NCBI GenBank assembly: GCA_963800275.1
Contig: CAWDAI010000001.1
Location: 186,001-250,000, forward strand
Source: JAFMJV01 sp963800275
GTDB lineage: Bacteria; Chloroflexota; Limnocylindria; Limnocylindrales; CSP1-4
Direction: 5' to 3'
Length of the DNA stretch: 64,000 bases
Shown: positions 19,285 through 27,773 of the stretch, piece after piece
Layout: each line of letters opens with the position of its first letter
Numbering within the stretch: position 1 is the stretch's first letter
Made by a program: the position numbers and the translations under genes
Notes under the pieces: model-generated
The model's input: the letters and a program-made list of their open reading frames with translations, nothing else
What the model was told of the DNA's origin: nothing
Database searches by the model: none

Positions 19285-20259
19285 CTAGACGGTGATGACC
19301 ACCGTACCGCTGGCATGGCCGCCTCCGACGTGGCGCATCGCCTGGGCCGTCTCGGCCAACGGGTACGCGCTGTCGATGACAGGCTGGATCTTCCCGGCCT
19401 CGGCCATCTCCTTGAGGGCCGCGAGGTCCTCAGGGTTGTTGGTCGACAGGAACGGAGCCAGGAGCTGATCATCGCGCCGAGCCCTGATGGCGTTGCTCAC
19501 GACGCTGCCGAGTGATCCGAACCAGCGTCCGGGATGGTGGCCGCCACCGTTGGGCTGCACCTTGCCGTCAGGCGACAGGACACGACGGATGTCAGAGAAC
19601 GAGTGGTTGCCGACGTTGTCCAGGATGAAGTCATAGCGGGCATCGCCCTGGGTGAAGTCCTCCTGCGTGTAGTCCACTACGTGGTCGGCACCGATCGATC
19701 GCACCATCTCCGCGTTCCTCCCGCTGCAGACAGCGGTGACCTCGGCGCCCATGGACTTGGCGATCTGGACCGCGTACGTGCCTACGCCACCCGAGGCACC
19801 GTTGACCAGGACCCGCTGCCCGGCCTGGACCTGCCCTCGGTCGCGCATGACCTTGAGGGCAGTGAAGGCGGAGACCCCGACCGCTGCGGCCTGCTCGAAG
19901 GAGAGATCGGCGGGCTTGGGCAGGACGTTGGTGGCAGGGGTGCACATGTACTCGGCGAACGCGCCGTCGCCCCAGCCGAAGACCTCATCGCCTGGCTTCA
20001 CCTGCGTCACACCGGCGCCGACGGCCTCGACCACGCCGGCCATGTCGGTGCCCGGGACCGGGACCTTGGGGGCTCGCAGCCCGAACATCGGCCGCATGAT
20101 GTAGGGCACGCCCTGCATGACGATCCAGTCGCCCACGTGGATGGAGGCGGCGCGGACACGGACGAGCACTTCGCCGTCCATGACGGCTGGCGTGTCGATG
20201 TCGCGCAACGCCAGGGCATCCGCGGGCTTGCCATAGTGGTCTTGGGTGATGGCCTTCAT
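19285..20259 (-). CDS. NAD(P)-dependent medium-chain dehydrogenase/quinone oxidoreductase-like
   Basis: 324 residues of the MDR superfamily, quinone-oxidoreductase branch: N-terminal GroES-like part with VLVRVRAASIHVGDWIVMQG, VPGTDMAGVVEAVG and KPGDEVFG, then a Rossmann domain with VLVNGASGGVGTYAVQIAKS for NADP binding, and QPVIDSAYPLAETAQAMRHV near the end. The structural-zinc cysteine cluster is absent, as in zinc-free quinone reductases. Its ATG overlaps the TetR stop by 4 bases (ATGA), so it is the likely target operon of that repressor. It is a paralogue of the enzyme at 26665-27636. Confidence 0.88.
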   Translation of the reverse strand: MKAITQDHYGKPADALALRDIDTPAVMDGEVLVRVRAASIHVGDWIVMQGVPYIMRPMFGLRAPKVPVPGTDMAGVVEAVGAGVTQVKPGDEVFGWGDGAFAEYMCTPATNVLPKPADLSFEQAAAVGVSAFTALKVMRDRGQVQAGQRVLVNGASGGVGTYAVQIAKSMGAEVTAVCSGRNAEMVRSIGADHVVDYTQEDFTQGDARYDFILDNVGNHSFSDIRRVLSPDGKVQPNGGGHHPGRWFGSLGSVVSNAIRARRDDQLLAPFLSTNNPEDLAALKEMAEAGKIQPVIDSAYPLAETAQAMRHVGGGHASGTVVITV

Positions 20260-20981
20260 TCGGTTCCTTTCGCTGTTGTTCCATGCGCGTTCACGTGGTC
20301 GTCGGTCTTCGGGAGCTGCTCGATGGCACCCAGGATCAGCTCGAGCCCGAACTCGAACTCGGATCGGAAATCGAAGCCGGTCACCATGAGCTCTCGTCCG
20401 ACCCGCTGCATGTGCGGGTACTCGTCGCCCGCCATCCGCTCGATGACGTCGCTGGTGACCTCACGCAAGGCGTCCGGTGTGTTCACACGCGTGTTGCGCT
20501 CCTGGAGCGCGAACCCGTAGATGTAAGCATCCAGCAGGCTGTAGGCGTGGGTGGCCCCGGCGCTGGAGAAGCCCGCCCCGAACAGCATTCCCAGCACCCC
20601 GTCGTGGTGGTGCAGGTTGGCCGTGCCAGGCTGCAGGCGCGACTCCATGCGGCCCACCGCCCAGGGGTGGCGGCCGAGGGCTTCGCGGGTCGAGACCGCC
20701 CGCATGCGCAAGGCACGCAGCCACTCGACGCCATCGGCGGGAAGTTCGATCTCGCCGAACACGAGATCGACGATGCCGTCAAGGATGTCCTCCTTGTTGC
20801 GCACGTGGCGATACAGCGACATCGCTTCGACACCGAGGCGCTGGCCGATCCGCTGCATGGTCAGCGCTTCCAGCCCGCCCTCGTCGGCGATCTCCAGGGC
20901 GGCACGCAACACGAGCTCTCGGCTCAGGCGTGCCCGTCGTCCGCCCTTGCGTGTGCGTGCCTTCTCCCGAGCGGGCGTCAT
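20256..20981 (-). CDS. TetR-family repressor (TetR_C class 1)
   Basis: 241 residues. The N-terminal helix-turn-helix is LSRELVLRAALEIADEGGLE followed by LTMQRIGQRLGVEAMSLYRH; the C-terminal ligand domain (FGAGFSSAGATHAYSLLDAY, FEFGLELILGAI) matches the class that includes TetR itself. Start ATG at 20981 follows AGGAAGG; earlier in-frame codons run back over the operator and are unlikely. A perfect 24-bp palindrome at 21016-21039 lies 34 bases upstream and is the probable operator controlling this gene and the overlapping dehydrogenase gene. Confidence 0.9.
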   Translation of the reverse strand: MTPAREKARTRKGGRRARLSRELVLRAALEIADEGGLEALTMQRIGQRLGVEAMSLYRHVRNKEDILDGIVDLVFGEIELPADGVEWLRALRMRAVSTREALGRHPWAVGRMESRLQPGTANLHHHDGVLGMLFGAGFSSAGATHAYSLLDAYIYGFALQERNTRVNTPDALREVTSDVIERMAGDEYPHMQRVGRELMVTGFDFRSEFEFGLELILGAIEQLPKTDDHVNAHGTTAKGTE

Positions 20982-21015
20982 CACTCGTCCTTCCTGTCGT
21001 GGGTTCGATCTGAGT

Positions 21016-21039
21016 TTATAACATAAGCTTATGTTATAA
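21016..21039. promoter_or_regulatory. Perfect 24-bp palindromic operator of TetR-dehydrogenase operon
   Basis: TTATAACATAAG is followed directly by its exact reverse complement. This A/T-rich island in GC-rich DNA sits just before the TetR gene and probably overlaps its promoter. Confidence 0.8.
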
Positions 21040-21196
21040 GCAAGAGGCGACGGGGCACGACGCCGGGAGGTAGGCGACGCACGGGACAACGGGGCGATCG
21101 GGCCCTGGTGCCCCCGCTCATAGCCGACCGAGCGACGAACGATCGCCTCGGCGCCAGGCCTCCACGAGGGATAGCACGCCGGTCACGCTCCGACTG

Positions 21197-21260
21197 TAGA
21201 AGGCGGCTGCGCTTTCCCCTGAGCTCTGGGGGCGCGACGAGGCCCAGCCTTCGCACCAAG
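21197..21260 (-). repeat. Degraded copy of the 5' half of tRNA-Arg and its flank
   Basis: These bases align with 19128-19191 (anticodon loop to acceptor 5' end plus about 25 bases of leader) with about 53 of 61 columns identical. The acceptor now reads with two changes and the 3' half is missing, so no tRNA can form. GTCACGCTC occurs on both sides (21182-21190 and 21260-21268), a 9-bp direct repeat. Confidence 0.75.
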
Positions 21261-21337
21261 TCACGCTCTCCGCCACGGTTCCATGCTCTCGGCCACGGTT
21301 CGACGGGTCGGCGCGAGAGGCGCCCGGAGCCTCGTGA

Positions 21338-22006
21338 CTAGGATTCGGCGCAGCTGATCTCGAAGCTGCCCTGGACCAATTCGTCCGAGGCGTCCCAGGC
21401 GTTGGCGAAAGTGGCGGTGCCCGACGCGGTCAGGCCATCCTTCTCGTAGCTGTCGACCTGGCTCTGACCCACCTTGTCGAAGTCCTCGGCCCAACCGGCG
21501 TCGGCTCGCCAGTCGGCGTTGTCGTCACCGGTCGAGGTGATCTCGAGCTCCACGGACGGCGGATCGTAGCGCTGGTCCTCATATGACTCCCAGTCGAGCG
21601 GCGGGATCGAGAAGTCCCCCTGGATGTCGCGACCGTCGGTCACCTTGCCGCTGGCCTGGATCATGTCGAAGACGTCGCGGCAGATACCGGTGCCCGGCCC
21701 GACGGCCAGCTCGAACGTCTCGTCACCGAGGGTGATCGATCCGGTCCCGGAGCCGAAGTCAAGGGCGGCGGCAGGATCGCCAGCAGTCGGCTCGCTCCCA
21801 GCTTCCTCCTCGGTCGCGTCCGCTGCTGCCTGCTCGTCGGTCACCGCAGACGCCTCGACGGAGGCGGACTCCGCCGGTGCGGTACTGGGATCGGATCCAT
21901 CGTCCCCGTTCGAGCAGGCGACCATGACGGTCATCATCGCGACCGCGACGATGACCAGCGAGCGCAGGTAGGTTCCCGCGTGCAATTCGGTTCGGAGTTT
22001 GATCAT
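21338..22006 (-). CDS. Lipoprotein, LpqH-like in appearance
   Basis: 222 residues. GGGAG lies before the ATG at 22006. A signal peptide of about 28 residues ends in a lipobox (VMVAC), so the protein is membrane-anchored at Cys30. An acidic Ser/Ala/Glu linker follows (residues 32-75), then a domain starting GSITLGDETFELAVGPGTGI that resembles the fold region of mycobacterial 19-kDa antigen LpqH-type lipoproteins; the resemblance is weak and function is unknown. Divergent from the TauE-type gene. Confidence 0.78.
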   Translation of the reverse strand: MIKLRTELHAGTYLRSLVIVAVAMMTVMVACSNGDDGSDPSTAPAESASVEASAVTDEQAAADATEEEAGSEPTAGDPAAALDFGSGTGSITLGDETFELAVGPGTGICRDVFDMIQASGKVTDGRDIQGDFSIPPLDWESYEDQRYDPPSVELEITSTGDDNADWRADAGWAEDFDKVGQSQVDSYEKDGLTASGTATFANAWDASDELVQGSFEISCAES

Positions 22007-22153
22007 GGCTGTCTCCCTTCGAGCCCGTTGGTCGCCCCCGCCCGAGTATCGCACGCGCTGCGGACGGTCTTGTCCGGCAGCGGACGGAAGGATGGAGCCG
22101 CCGGTGCCGCGAGCAGCCCCCCGGGACCGCGGTCGGGACGGGAGTTGCATCCA

Positions 22154-22203
22154 TTCTCCACTATCCCTATAATCTCGACTAATCTGATAGAGATAGTGGA
22201 GAA
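22154..22203. promoter_or_regulatory. Inverted repeat over a perfect -10 box before TauE-type gene
   Basis: An 18-base arm (22154-22171, starting TTCTCCACTATC) pairs with 22186-22203 with two mismatches; the outer 12 bases are exact. TATAAT (22168-22173) sits at the inner edge of the left arm, so a bound repressor would block the promoter. A 5' leader hairpin is the alternative reading. Confidence 0.65.
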
Positions 22204-22211
22204 CAACCTGC

Positions 22212-23115
22212 GTGGACGCACTCACCGGGCTGGTGATGATCGGCCTCATCGGGATCGCCGCCCAGCTCATCGACGGCTCCCTGGGCATGGGCTATGGCGT
22301 GACGACCGCCACCCTGCTCGCGGGTCTGGGCTTCTCGCCAGCGGCTGCCTCGGCCACCATCCACGTGGCCAAGATCGGGACCGGCCTCGCTTCGGGCGTC
22401 TCCCACTGGCGCTATGGCAACGTGCACTGGCGCGCCGTGGCCATGCTGGCCTTGCCCGGTGCCATCGGCGCCTTCGTCGGAGCCTACGCGGTGAGCTACA
22501 TCGCGGCCGAGGTGGCACGACCGTGGGTCGCGCTGATCCTGTCCGCACTCGGCGTGCTCGTGATCGTGCGGACCGTGCTGGGGCGCTCACCCGCCATCAA
22601 CGTCTACCGTCCGCGATCTGCGCACACTCGGGCCGCTGGGCGTGGTGGGCGGCTTCGTCGATGCCGTCGGCGGGGGCGGCTGGGGACCGGTGACGACCTC
22701 GTCGCTGATGGCCGCCAACCGCATGGCCCCCAACCAGGTCATCGGGACCGTCAGCACATCCGAGATCGTGGTCGCACTGAGCGCGAGCCTCGGGTTCCTG
22801 CTGGCGCTCGGAAGCAGCGGCGTCGCCTGGGGGGCCATGGCCGCCCTGCTCCTGGGAGGCGTCGTCGCGGCCCCCATCGCGGCCTGGGCCGTCAGCCGGC
22901 TCGACCACCGGGTCCTGGGTAGCCTTGTCGGCGGCATGATCCTGTTCTACAACGTGGAAGGCGTCCTCGGGCTCGTGGGCGTGAGCGGTCATGCCGTCGC
23001 CGTCACCCGCCTGGCGATCGTCGTGGGCGCCCTGGCGCTGGCGCTGGCGACCTGGCTGCGAGGGCGTGACCGAGAATCCGAGCCGCGGCCGGACGCCAAC
23101 CCGGCGACCGCCTGA
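22212..23115 (+). pseudogene. TauE/SafE-family anion exporter, frameshifted
   Basis: The first frame (from GTG at 22212) encodes about 130 residues of a TauE/SafE permease: GLIGIAAQLIDGSLGMGYGV, SATIHVAKIGTGLASGVSHW. After about 22590-22614 the homology continues in the +1 frame: LGPLGVVGGFVDAVGGGGWG, then PNQVIGTVSTSEIVVALSA, to the stop at 23113-23115. The total span is 301 codons plus one base, so one extra base explains it. Intact members (about 300 residues, 8 helices) export sulfite or other sulfonates. The stop overlaps the next ATG. A sequencing error would restore a normal gene. Confidence 0.82.
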
Positions 23116-24227
23116 TGCTTGAGGCAGCCCAGATCGCCGGGGGGCTGCTGCTCCTGGTGGTGGGTGGCGAGCTCATCGTGCGCGGCGCCAGTCGCCTGGC
23201 CCTGCGCCTACGGCTGAGCCCGGTCGTCATCGGACTCACGGTCGTGGCCTTCGGGACCAGCTCGCCCGAGCTGGCCGTGTCGGTGGGGGCCACGCTCGGC
23301 GGCAGTCCCGACGTCGCTGTGGGCAACGTCGTGGGCAGCAACATCTACAACATCCTGCTCATCCTGGGAGTCGCGGCCCTGCTCCGCCGGCTGGTCGTCC
23401 GTCAGCAGCTCGTCCATTTCGACGTGCCCCTCGTCATCGCGGCCTCGGTCCTGCTCTGGGTCCTCGTGCTCGATGGCACGCTCTCCACAGCCGAGGGCGC
23501 GGTACTCGTGGGGCTGCTGGTGGGCTACATCGCCATCTCGCTGCGGATCGGACGCCGTGCCAGCGACTCGGCGGCAGCGGAAGCCACCGGCCTCACGTCA
23601 CCGGAGCCGCCGACGGGCTCACGCCGCCGTGATGTGCTCGTCATGATGGCCGGTCTTGTCGCCCTCGTCGCGGGCTCACAGCTGCTGGTGGGCGGCGCCA
23701 CGAGCCTGGCCCGGTCTCTCGGCGTTTCGGAGCTGGTCATCGGCTTGACGGTCGTGGCCATCGGCACCTCGCTGCCGGAGCTGGTCACGACGGTCGTGGC
23801 CACGCTGCGAGGCCAGCAGGACATCGCGGTCGGCAACGTCATGGGCTCCAACCTCTTCAACATCCTCGCCATCCTGGGCCTGACCGCCCTGATCGCGCCG
23901 GACGGTATCCCGGTGGCCGAGCAGGTCCGCGCCTTCGACCTCCCGGTCATGACGGCCGTCGCGGTGGCCTGCCTGCCCCTGCTCTTCACAGGCTACGAGC
24001 TGCGGCGATGGGAGGGCGGCCTCTTCGTCATGTACGCCGCCTTGTACACGGGCTACGTGCTACTGGAGGGCACGCGACACCCCCTCCTCGAACCGCTGAC
24101 CACGGCCATGCTCTGGTTCGTGCTCCCCTTGACCGCCATCACGCTGGTAACGGTCGTGCTCCGGGAGTCCGACCGGCTCGGCCGCTGGTGCAGGGCACGC
24201 GTGTCCGGCGGCACCGGGGCTGGCTGA
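23115..24227 (+). CDS. Calcium/sodium antiporter (CaCA family, YrbG-like)
   Basis: 370 residues with ten hydrophobic helices in two homologous halves. Each half has the alpha-repeat ion site: GLTVVAFGTSSPELAVSVGA with GNVVGSNIYNILLILG in the first, GLTVVAIGTSLPELVTTVVA with GNVMGSNLFNILAILG in the second. Such proteins exchange Ca2+ (or Na+) for H+ or Na+ at the cytoplasmic membrane. The ATG overlaps the TauE-type stop (TGATG), so both belong to one operon, downstream of the inverted-repeat promoter. Confidence 0.93.
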   Translation: MLEAAQIAGGLLLLVVGGELIVRGASRLALRLRLSPVVIGLTVVAFGTSSPELAVSVGATLGGSPDVAVGNVVGSNIYNILLILGVAALLRRLVVRQQLVHFDVPLVIAASVLLWVLVLDGTLSTAEGAVLVGLLVGYIAISLRIGRRASDSAAAEATGLTSPEPPTGSRRRDVLVMMAGLVALVAGSQLLVGGATSLARSLGVSELVIGLTVVAIGTSLPELVTTVVATLRGQQDIAVGNVMGSNLFNILAILGLTALIAPDGIPVAEQVRAFDLPVMTAVAVACLPLLFTGYELRRWEGGLFVMYAALYTGYVLLEGTRHPLLEPLTTAMLWFVLPLTAITLVTVVLRESDRLGRWCRARVSGGTGAG

Positions 24228-24249
24228 CCCTCGAGCGAGGCTCGGCTCG

Positions 24250-24726
24250 CTATGGGCTCCATGAGCCGGTGAGCGCAACCAGCAGCAGCACGAGGTCGAT
24301 GGCCAGGCCCACGACCAGCTGCCCGCTGAAGAAGAGCGCCAGCAGGGCCGACGAGATCAGGGCGGAGCCAGCCACGAGCGGCTGCCACCAATCGGCCGGA
24401 ACGAGCAAGCCCACGGTGGAAAGCCCCGCCAGGGCGAAGCCTGCCACGGTGAGCCAGATCAGGGCCAGGCCGGCCAGGCGGACGGTGTGCCGGTCGAGCC
24501 CCGGACGAGCGATGGTCCAGGAGCGAGACATGTCGAAGGGCCAGGGAGTCGATGTCGCCTCTGGAGCAGGCACCAGGAAGAGCAGGTGGATGGCCCCGTG
24601 GGCTGCCAGGAAGGCCCCCATCAACCAGGTCCCGGCCGTCGAGTCCTGCTCGAGCAGCCACCAGATCGCCGCTCCCGCCACGACCGCCACCACGGCCCAC
24701 GGCAGGAACCCACGTATCGAGCTCAT
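24250..24726 (-). CDS. Four-helix membrane protein, third gene of TetR operon
   Basis: 158 residues with four hydrophobic helices (FLPWAVVAVVAGAAIWWLL, AFLAAHGAIHLLFLVP, LAGLALIWLTVAGFALAGL, then a final LVVGLAIDLVLLLVAL). Family not recognised. Its ATG overlaps the stop of the TetR gene by 4 bases (ATGA), so it is translated with it. A role in the response handled by the TetR regulator is inferred only from position. Confidence 0.72.
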   Translation of the reverse strand: MSSIRGFLPWAVVAVVAGAAIWWLLEQDSTAGTWLMGAFLAAHGAIHLLFLVPAPEATSTPWPFDMSRSWTIARPGLDRHTVRLAGLALIWLTVAGFALAGLSTVGLLVPADWWQPLVAGSALISSALLALFFSGQLVVGLAIDLVLLLVALTGSWSP

Positions 24727-25301
24727 CGTCTTCCCCCTTCTGTGGCGAACCCGTAGCCGGCCATGAGCTGGCCGACCGTGCGCCGGAAGGTGGGCTCCTG
24801 CCATCGGTCGAGCCGTCGCGCGAGATGCTCGGGCAGGCCGGTCCACTCAGCGGGGGTCGCGCCGAGCAGGGCCCAACCGATGGTGAATGCGGTCAGCGAT
24901 TGGTAGAGCTCGACGGCGTCGTCTTCGGACAAACCCTGCTCGATCATGTACTCGAGGCCGGAGGTGGAGGCAGCGGTGGTCCGGCGAGTCGCCAGCGGCA
25001 GCATGTTCGGATGTGCCGCCAGCACCCGCGCGTACTCGGCGAAGATCGCGGCCAGACCCTCCGCCGGCGTCTCGCTCGCGGACTCGGGCAGGAGCATCTC
25101 GGAACGCATCCGCTCCACCGTCAGGTCGAGCAGGGCTTCCTTGTTGGGCACGTGCCGGTAGAGCGCCATGGCCTCCACCCCGAGCGCAGCCCCCAGCCGG
25201 CGCATGGTCAGCGACTCGAGGCCCTCTTCATCCACGACCCGGAGGGCGGTGTCGACCACCTCGTCCCTGGTCAGCGGCCGGCTACGCGCGCGCGGCGTCA
25301 C
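24723..25301 (-). CDS. TetR-family regulator
   Basis: 192 residues from a GTG at 25301 that overlaps the upstream stop (GTGA). The helix-turn-helix is clear: LTRDEVVDTALRVVDEEGLE then LTMRRLGAALGVEAMALYRH. The C-terminal part (AAIFAEYARVLAAHPNMLPL, IEQGLSEDDAVELYQSLTAF) fits the TetR_C class 1 fold. It is the middle gene of three overlapping genes of which the flanking two are membrane proteins. The dyad at 25999-26013 before the first gene is its likely operator. Confidence 0.88.
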   Translation of the reverse strand: MTPRARSRPLTRDEVVDTALRVVDEEGLESLTMRRLGAALGVEAMALYRHVPNKEALLDLTVERMRSEMLLPESASETPAEGLAAIFAEYARVLAAHPNMLPLATRRTTAASTSGLEYMIEQGLSEDDAVELYQSLTAFTIGWALLGATPAEWTGLPEHLARRLDRWQEPTFRRTVGQLMAGYGFATEGGRR

Positions 25302-25978
25302 GCCTCCGCCCCGGCCGTCTGCCGCTCGCTCGACGGCGAGCCGAAGAGCGCCAGCGTGAAGAGGCCCAGCATCGCCAGCAGGGACCCCCAGCACAGGGCC
25401 AGGCGTGCATCGGCGTCGCTGAGGCCGGGCACTTGTCCGGTGATGGCGATCCAGAGTGCGATCGCGTAGAGCACGAAGGCGGCGGCGATGAACCCCGGCC
25501 GGGCTCGGTCGAGCGCGCCGTTCAGTCGCGGCGGGAAGACCGAGGTCCACAGCGCCGCCGGTCGATGGATGCGTCGCGCCACCAGCCAGCCGGCGAGCAG
25601 GAACGCGAGCATGCCGATCCCGCCGCCCACGAGCAGGAGCAGCAGCCCGAGCCCGAGCAAGACGCGGCTACCATCGGGCCGATCGATGGCACGCACCGAC
25701 CACACGGTCACGGCCAGGCCCACGATGACCGAGAGGATGCCGGTGAGCAGGAAGTTGGGCACCAGGGTGATGGCGTCCTCGGTCCCGTTCTCCCACATCA
25801 GGTGCGCCGGCCCGATGGCCGCGATGAATGGGCCGGGGGTGGGCGTGTTCCCCTGCATGATCTCGAAGAGCCCATGGTCCAGGCCCGAGATGCCGACGCA
25901 TACCCCCAGTGCGGCAGCCACCGCCCTGGCGCTTCGACTGATCGATCCACCACTTCCATTCGCCCTGTGCGGATCCAT
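25298..25978 (-). CDS. Six-helix membrane protein, first gene of TetR operon
   Basis: 226 residues. GGAGG precedes the ATG at 25978. Hydrophobic segments include AVAAALGVCVGISGLDHGLF, FLLTGILSVIVGLAVTVWSV, LLLGLGLLLLLVGGGIGMLA and AAAFVLYAIALWIAITG. The phrase GLDHGLFEIMQGNTPTPGPF recurs in uncharacterised Chloroflexota/Actinomycetota proteins as far as I recall; no function is known to me. It heads the operon controlled by the GTTTAC dyad. Confidence 0.72.
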   Translation of the reverse strand: MDPHRANGSGGSISRSARAVAAALGVCVGISGLDHGLFEIMQGNTPTPGPFIAAIGPAHLMWENGTEDAITLVPNFLLTGILSVIVGLAVTVWSVRAIDRPDGSRVLLGLGLLLLLVGGGIGMLAFLLAGWLVARRIHRPAALWTSVFPPRLNGALDRARPGFIAAAFVLYAIALWIAITGQVPGLSDADARLALCWGSLLAMLGLFTLALFGSPSSERQTAGAEA

Positions 25979-25998
25979 TGTCCTGCCTCCCCCGCGTT

Positions 25999-26025
25999 GT
26001 TTACATAGTAAACTACAGCGTAAAC
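25999..26025. promoter_or_regulatory. GTTTAC-ATA-GTAAAC operator with a third half-site
   Basis: A perfect dyad of 6-base arms with 3-base centre (25999-26013) is followed by a third GTAAAC half at 26020-26025. It lies 21 bases before the first gene of the overlapping TetR operon and is A/T-rich relative to the surroundings. Confidence 0.7.
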
Positions 26026-26266
26026 TCGGCGACGTCAACTGAAGCGAGGCGATCCAGCCGAGCAGGTCGGGGCAGTCGTGCCGAAGTGGTGCCGGTGATG
26101 GCGGGGCTGACTGATCAGCGCAACCAGGTCTGGGCCGAGGCCGTTCGGTGCGGCAGTGTCGGGTGCCTGGCACTAGTCGGAGACGGGGACCATTCCGCCA
26201 CTTCCGGTCGCGGACTCCGCGACTATGGTCAGGGGCAGGCATTACCTATCGGGGGAACCGCATCCC

Positions 26267-26500
26267 ATGACCATCCGGATCTCGGCCAGCACACATCAGG
26301 CACCGCTTGCCGGGTCGATGTTGCCCGCCGGCCGGACGACAGCCGCGGTCCTCCCTGGCCACGACCTGCGAGACCTGGGCCTTGAGGTCGCCGGGCGGCG
26401 ACTGAGGGCCAAGGCCGGGGACCTGGACGAGGTCTACATCTCCCGGGCGCGGGCGGATGTGCGCTACTGCCCCTTCTGTCCGGAACCCCATCCGGAGTAA
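26267..26500 (+). CDS. Hypothetical small protein, doubtful
   Basis: 77 codons from an ATG with GGGGGAA 9 bases upstream. The translation (MTIRISASTHQAPLAGSMLP onward) ends in YCPFCPEPHPE with a CxxC pair; no family is recognised. Frames on the other strand are also open here, so this could be non-coding. Confidence 0.3.
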   Translation: MTIRISASTHQAPLAGSMLPAGRTTAAVLPGHDLRDLGLEVAGRRLRAKAGDLDEVYISRARADVRYCPFCPEPHPE

Positions 26501-26664
26501 GCAGCGGGCCGCGGGCGTTCCGCTCGAGTCGAGAAAGGCCAGCAGCGCCAGCTCTTGGCAGTGACGATGGGCAGGCACCCGGGCGGTCGAGCCCGTCCGT
26601 AGCGCGCGAGACAAGCCCCTCAGCGCCATCCAGGATGCGAGACGAGGCAGGGCATCCGCCCTGG

Positions 26665-27636
26665 TTACGGGATGACCACGACCTTGCCCTGGGCCTTGCC
26701 GGCAGCCACATGGTCGAAGGCCTCGGGCAGGTCCGGCAGCCCGACGGTGCGGTCGATGTGCGGTTCGAGCCGGCCATCAGCGAGCATGACCGCGAGGTCG
26801 GAAAGGTCCTTGTGGTCGTTGGCTCGCCACATCAGCAGACCCAACTTGCGACGCGTGGCCAGGCCCACGATCGGCGCCACGAGCAGCGACTCCAGGTAGG
26901 CGCGGGTCGAGCCGCCGATGAGCACGTAGCCGCCACCGGGCCGAAGGCTGTGGCGGATGCCGGCGAGATGACCGGACGAGGCGATGTCGACGATCAGGTC
27001 GTAGCGCTCTCCGGTCGTGCGGTAGTCCTGCGCGGTGTAGTCGATGACATCGTCGGCCCCGATCGAGCGCACCATGGCCATCTTCTCGGTGCGGCAGACG
27101 CCGGTGACGTGGGCGCCCATGGACTTGGCGATCTGGACCGCGAAGGGACCGACGTTGCCGGAAGCGCCATTGACGAGCACGCGGTCGCCGGGCCCTACCG
27201 GTCGCTTGTCGCGAACGCCCTGGAGGCCGAAGATCCCCGACGATGGGGTGGCGCCGGCGGCCGTCCACGGGATCCCTTCCGGCAGCGAGACCAGCGCCGA
27301 TTCGGGCACGCTCACGAACTCGGCCCAGGCGCCGGACCCGGCATCCACGAGGTCGGCGAAGACCCGGTCTCCGGGTGCGAACGTCGAGGCGCCCTCCCCC
27401 ACCGCTTCGACCTCGCCGGCCAGGTCGATGCCGGGGACCGCGTGCTTCGGCGCGCGCAGGCCGGTGGCGAAGCGCGTGGCCCAGGGGCGGCCGCGCACGT
27501 AGTCCACATCGGCCATGTTGATCGACGAGGCACGGACACGGACGAGCACCTCGTTGGCGGCAGGTGTCGGCGTCTCCACCTCCCGGAGCCCAAGGACATC
27601 GGCTTCGCCGTACCGGGATCGCACGATGGCTCGCAT
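26665..27636 (-). CDS. NAD(P)-dependent medium-chain dehydrogenase/quinone oxidoreductase-like, second copy
   Basis: 323 residues, MDR superfamily: VLVRVRASSINMADVDYVRG, VPGIDLAGEVEAVG, FAPGDRVFADL, and the NADP loop VLVNGASGNVGPFAVQIAKS followed by MVRSIGADDVIDYTAQDY. It is clearly related to the protein at 19285-20259 (shared NGASGxVGxxAVQIAKSMGA), but is monocistronic, with TAGAAT 6 bases before its ATG and no ribosome site, so it is probably leaderless and regulated differently. No zinc cysteines. Substrate unknown. Confidence 0.88.
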   Translation of the reverse strand: MRAIVRSRYGEADVLGLREVETPTPAANEVLVRVRASSINMADVDYVRGRPWATRFATGLRAPKHAVPGIDLAGEVEAVGEGASTFAPGDRVFADLVDAGSGAWAEFVSVPESALVSLPEGIPWTAAGATPSSGIFGLQGVRDKRPVGPGDRVLVNGASGNVGPFAVQIAKSMGAHVTGVCRTEKMAMVRSIGADDVIDYTAQDYRTTGERYDLIVDIASSGHLAGIRHSLRPGGGYVLIGGSTRAYLESLLVAPIVGLATRRKLGLLMWRANDHKDLSDLAVMLADGRLEPHIDRTVGLPDLPEAFDHVAAGKAQGKVVVIP

Positions 27637-27642
27637 CGGCTG

Positions 27643-27648
27643 ATTCTA
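27643..27648 (-). promoter_or_regulatory. -10-like TAGAAT, leaderless promoter of second dehydrogenase gene
   Basis: TAGAAT ends exactly 6 bases before the ATG at 27636; no Shine-Dalgarno is present. Confidence 0.5.
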
Positions 27649-27773
27649 GGGTCGCAGGCACGAGTGCGGATGGTGCGCGCACGCCTGCACCTTTGGTCCT
27701 GCAGCGTTGACACCACTCGGACAGGGAGCGCACGCTGCCTGCCTGCCCGTAATGCTTACCCGTGGAGTACAAC

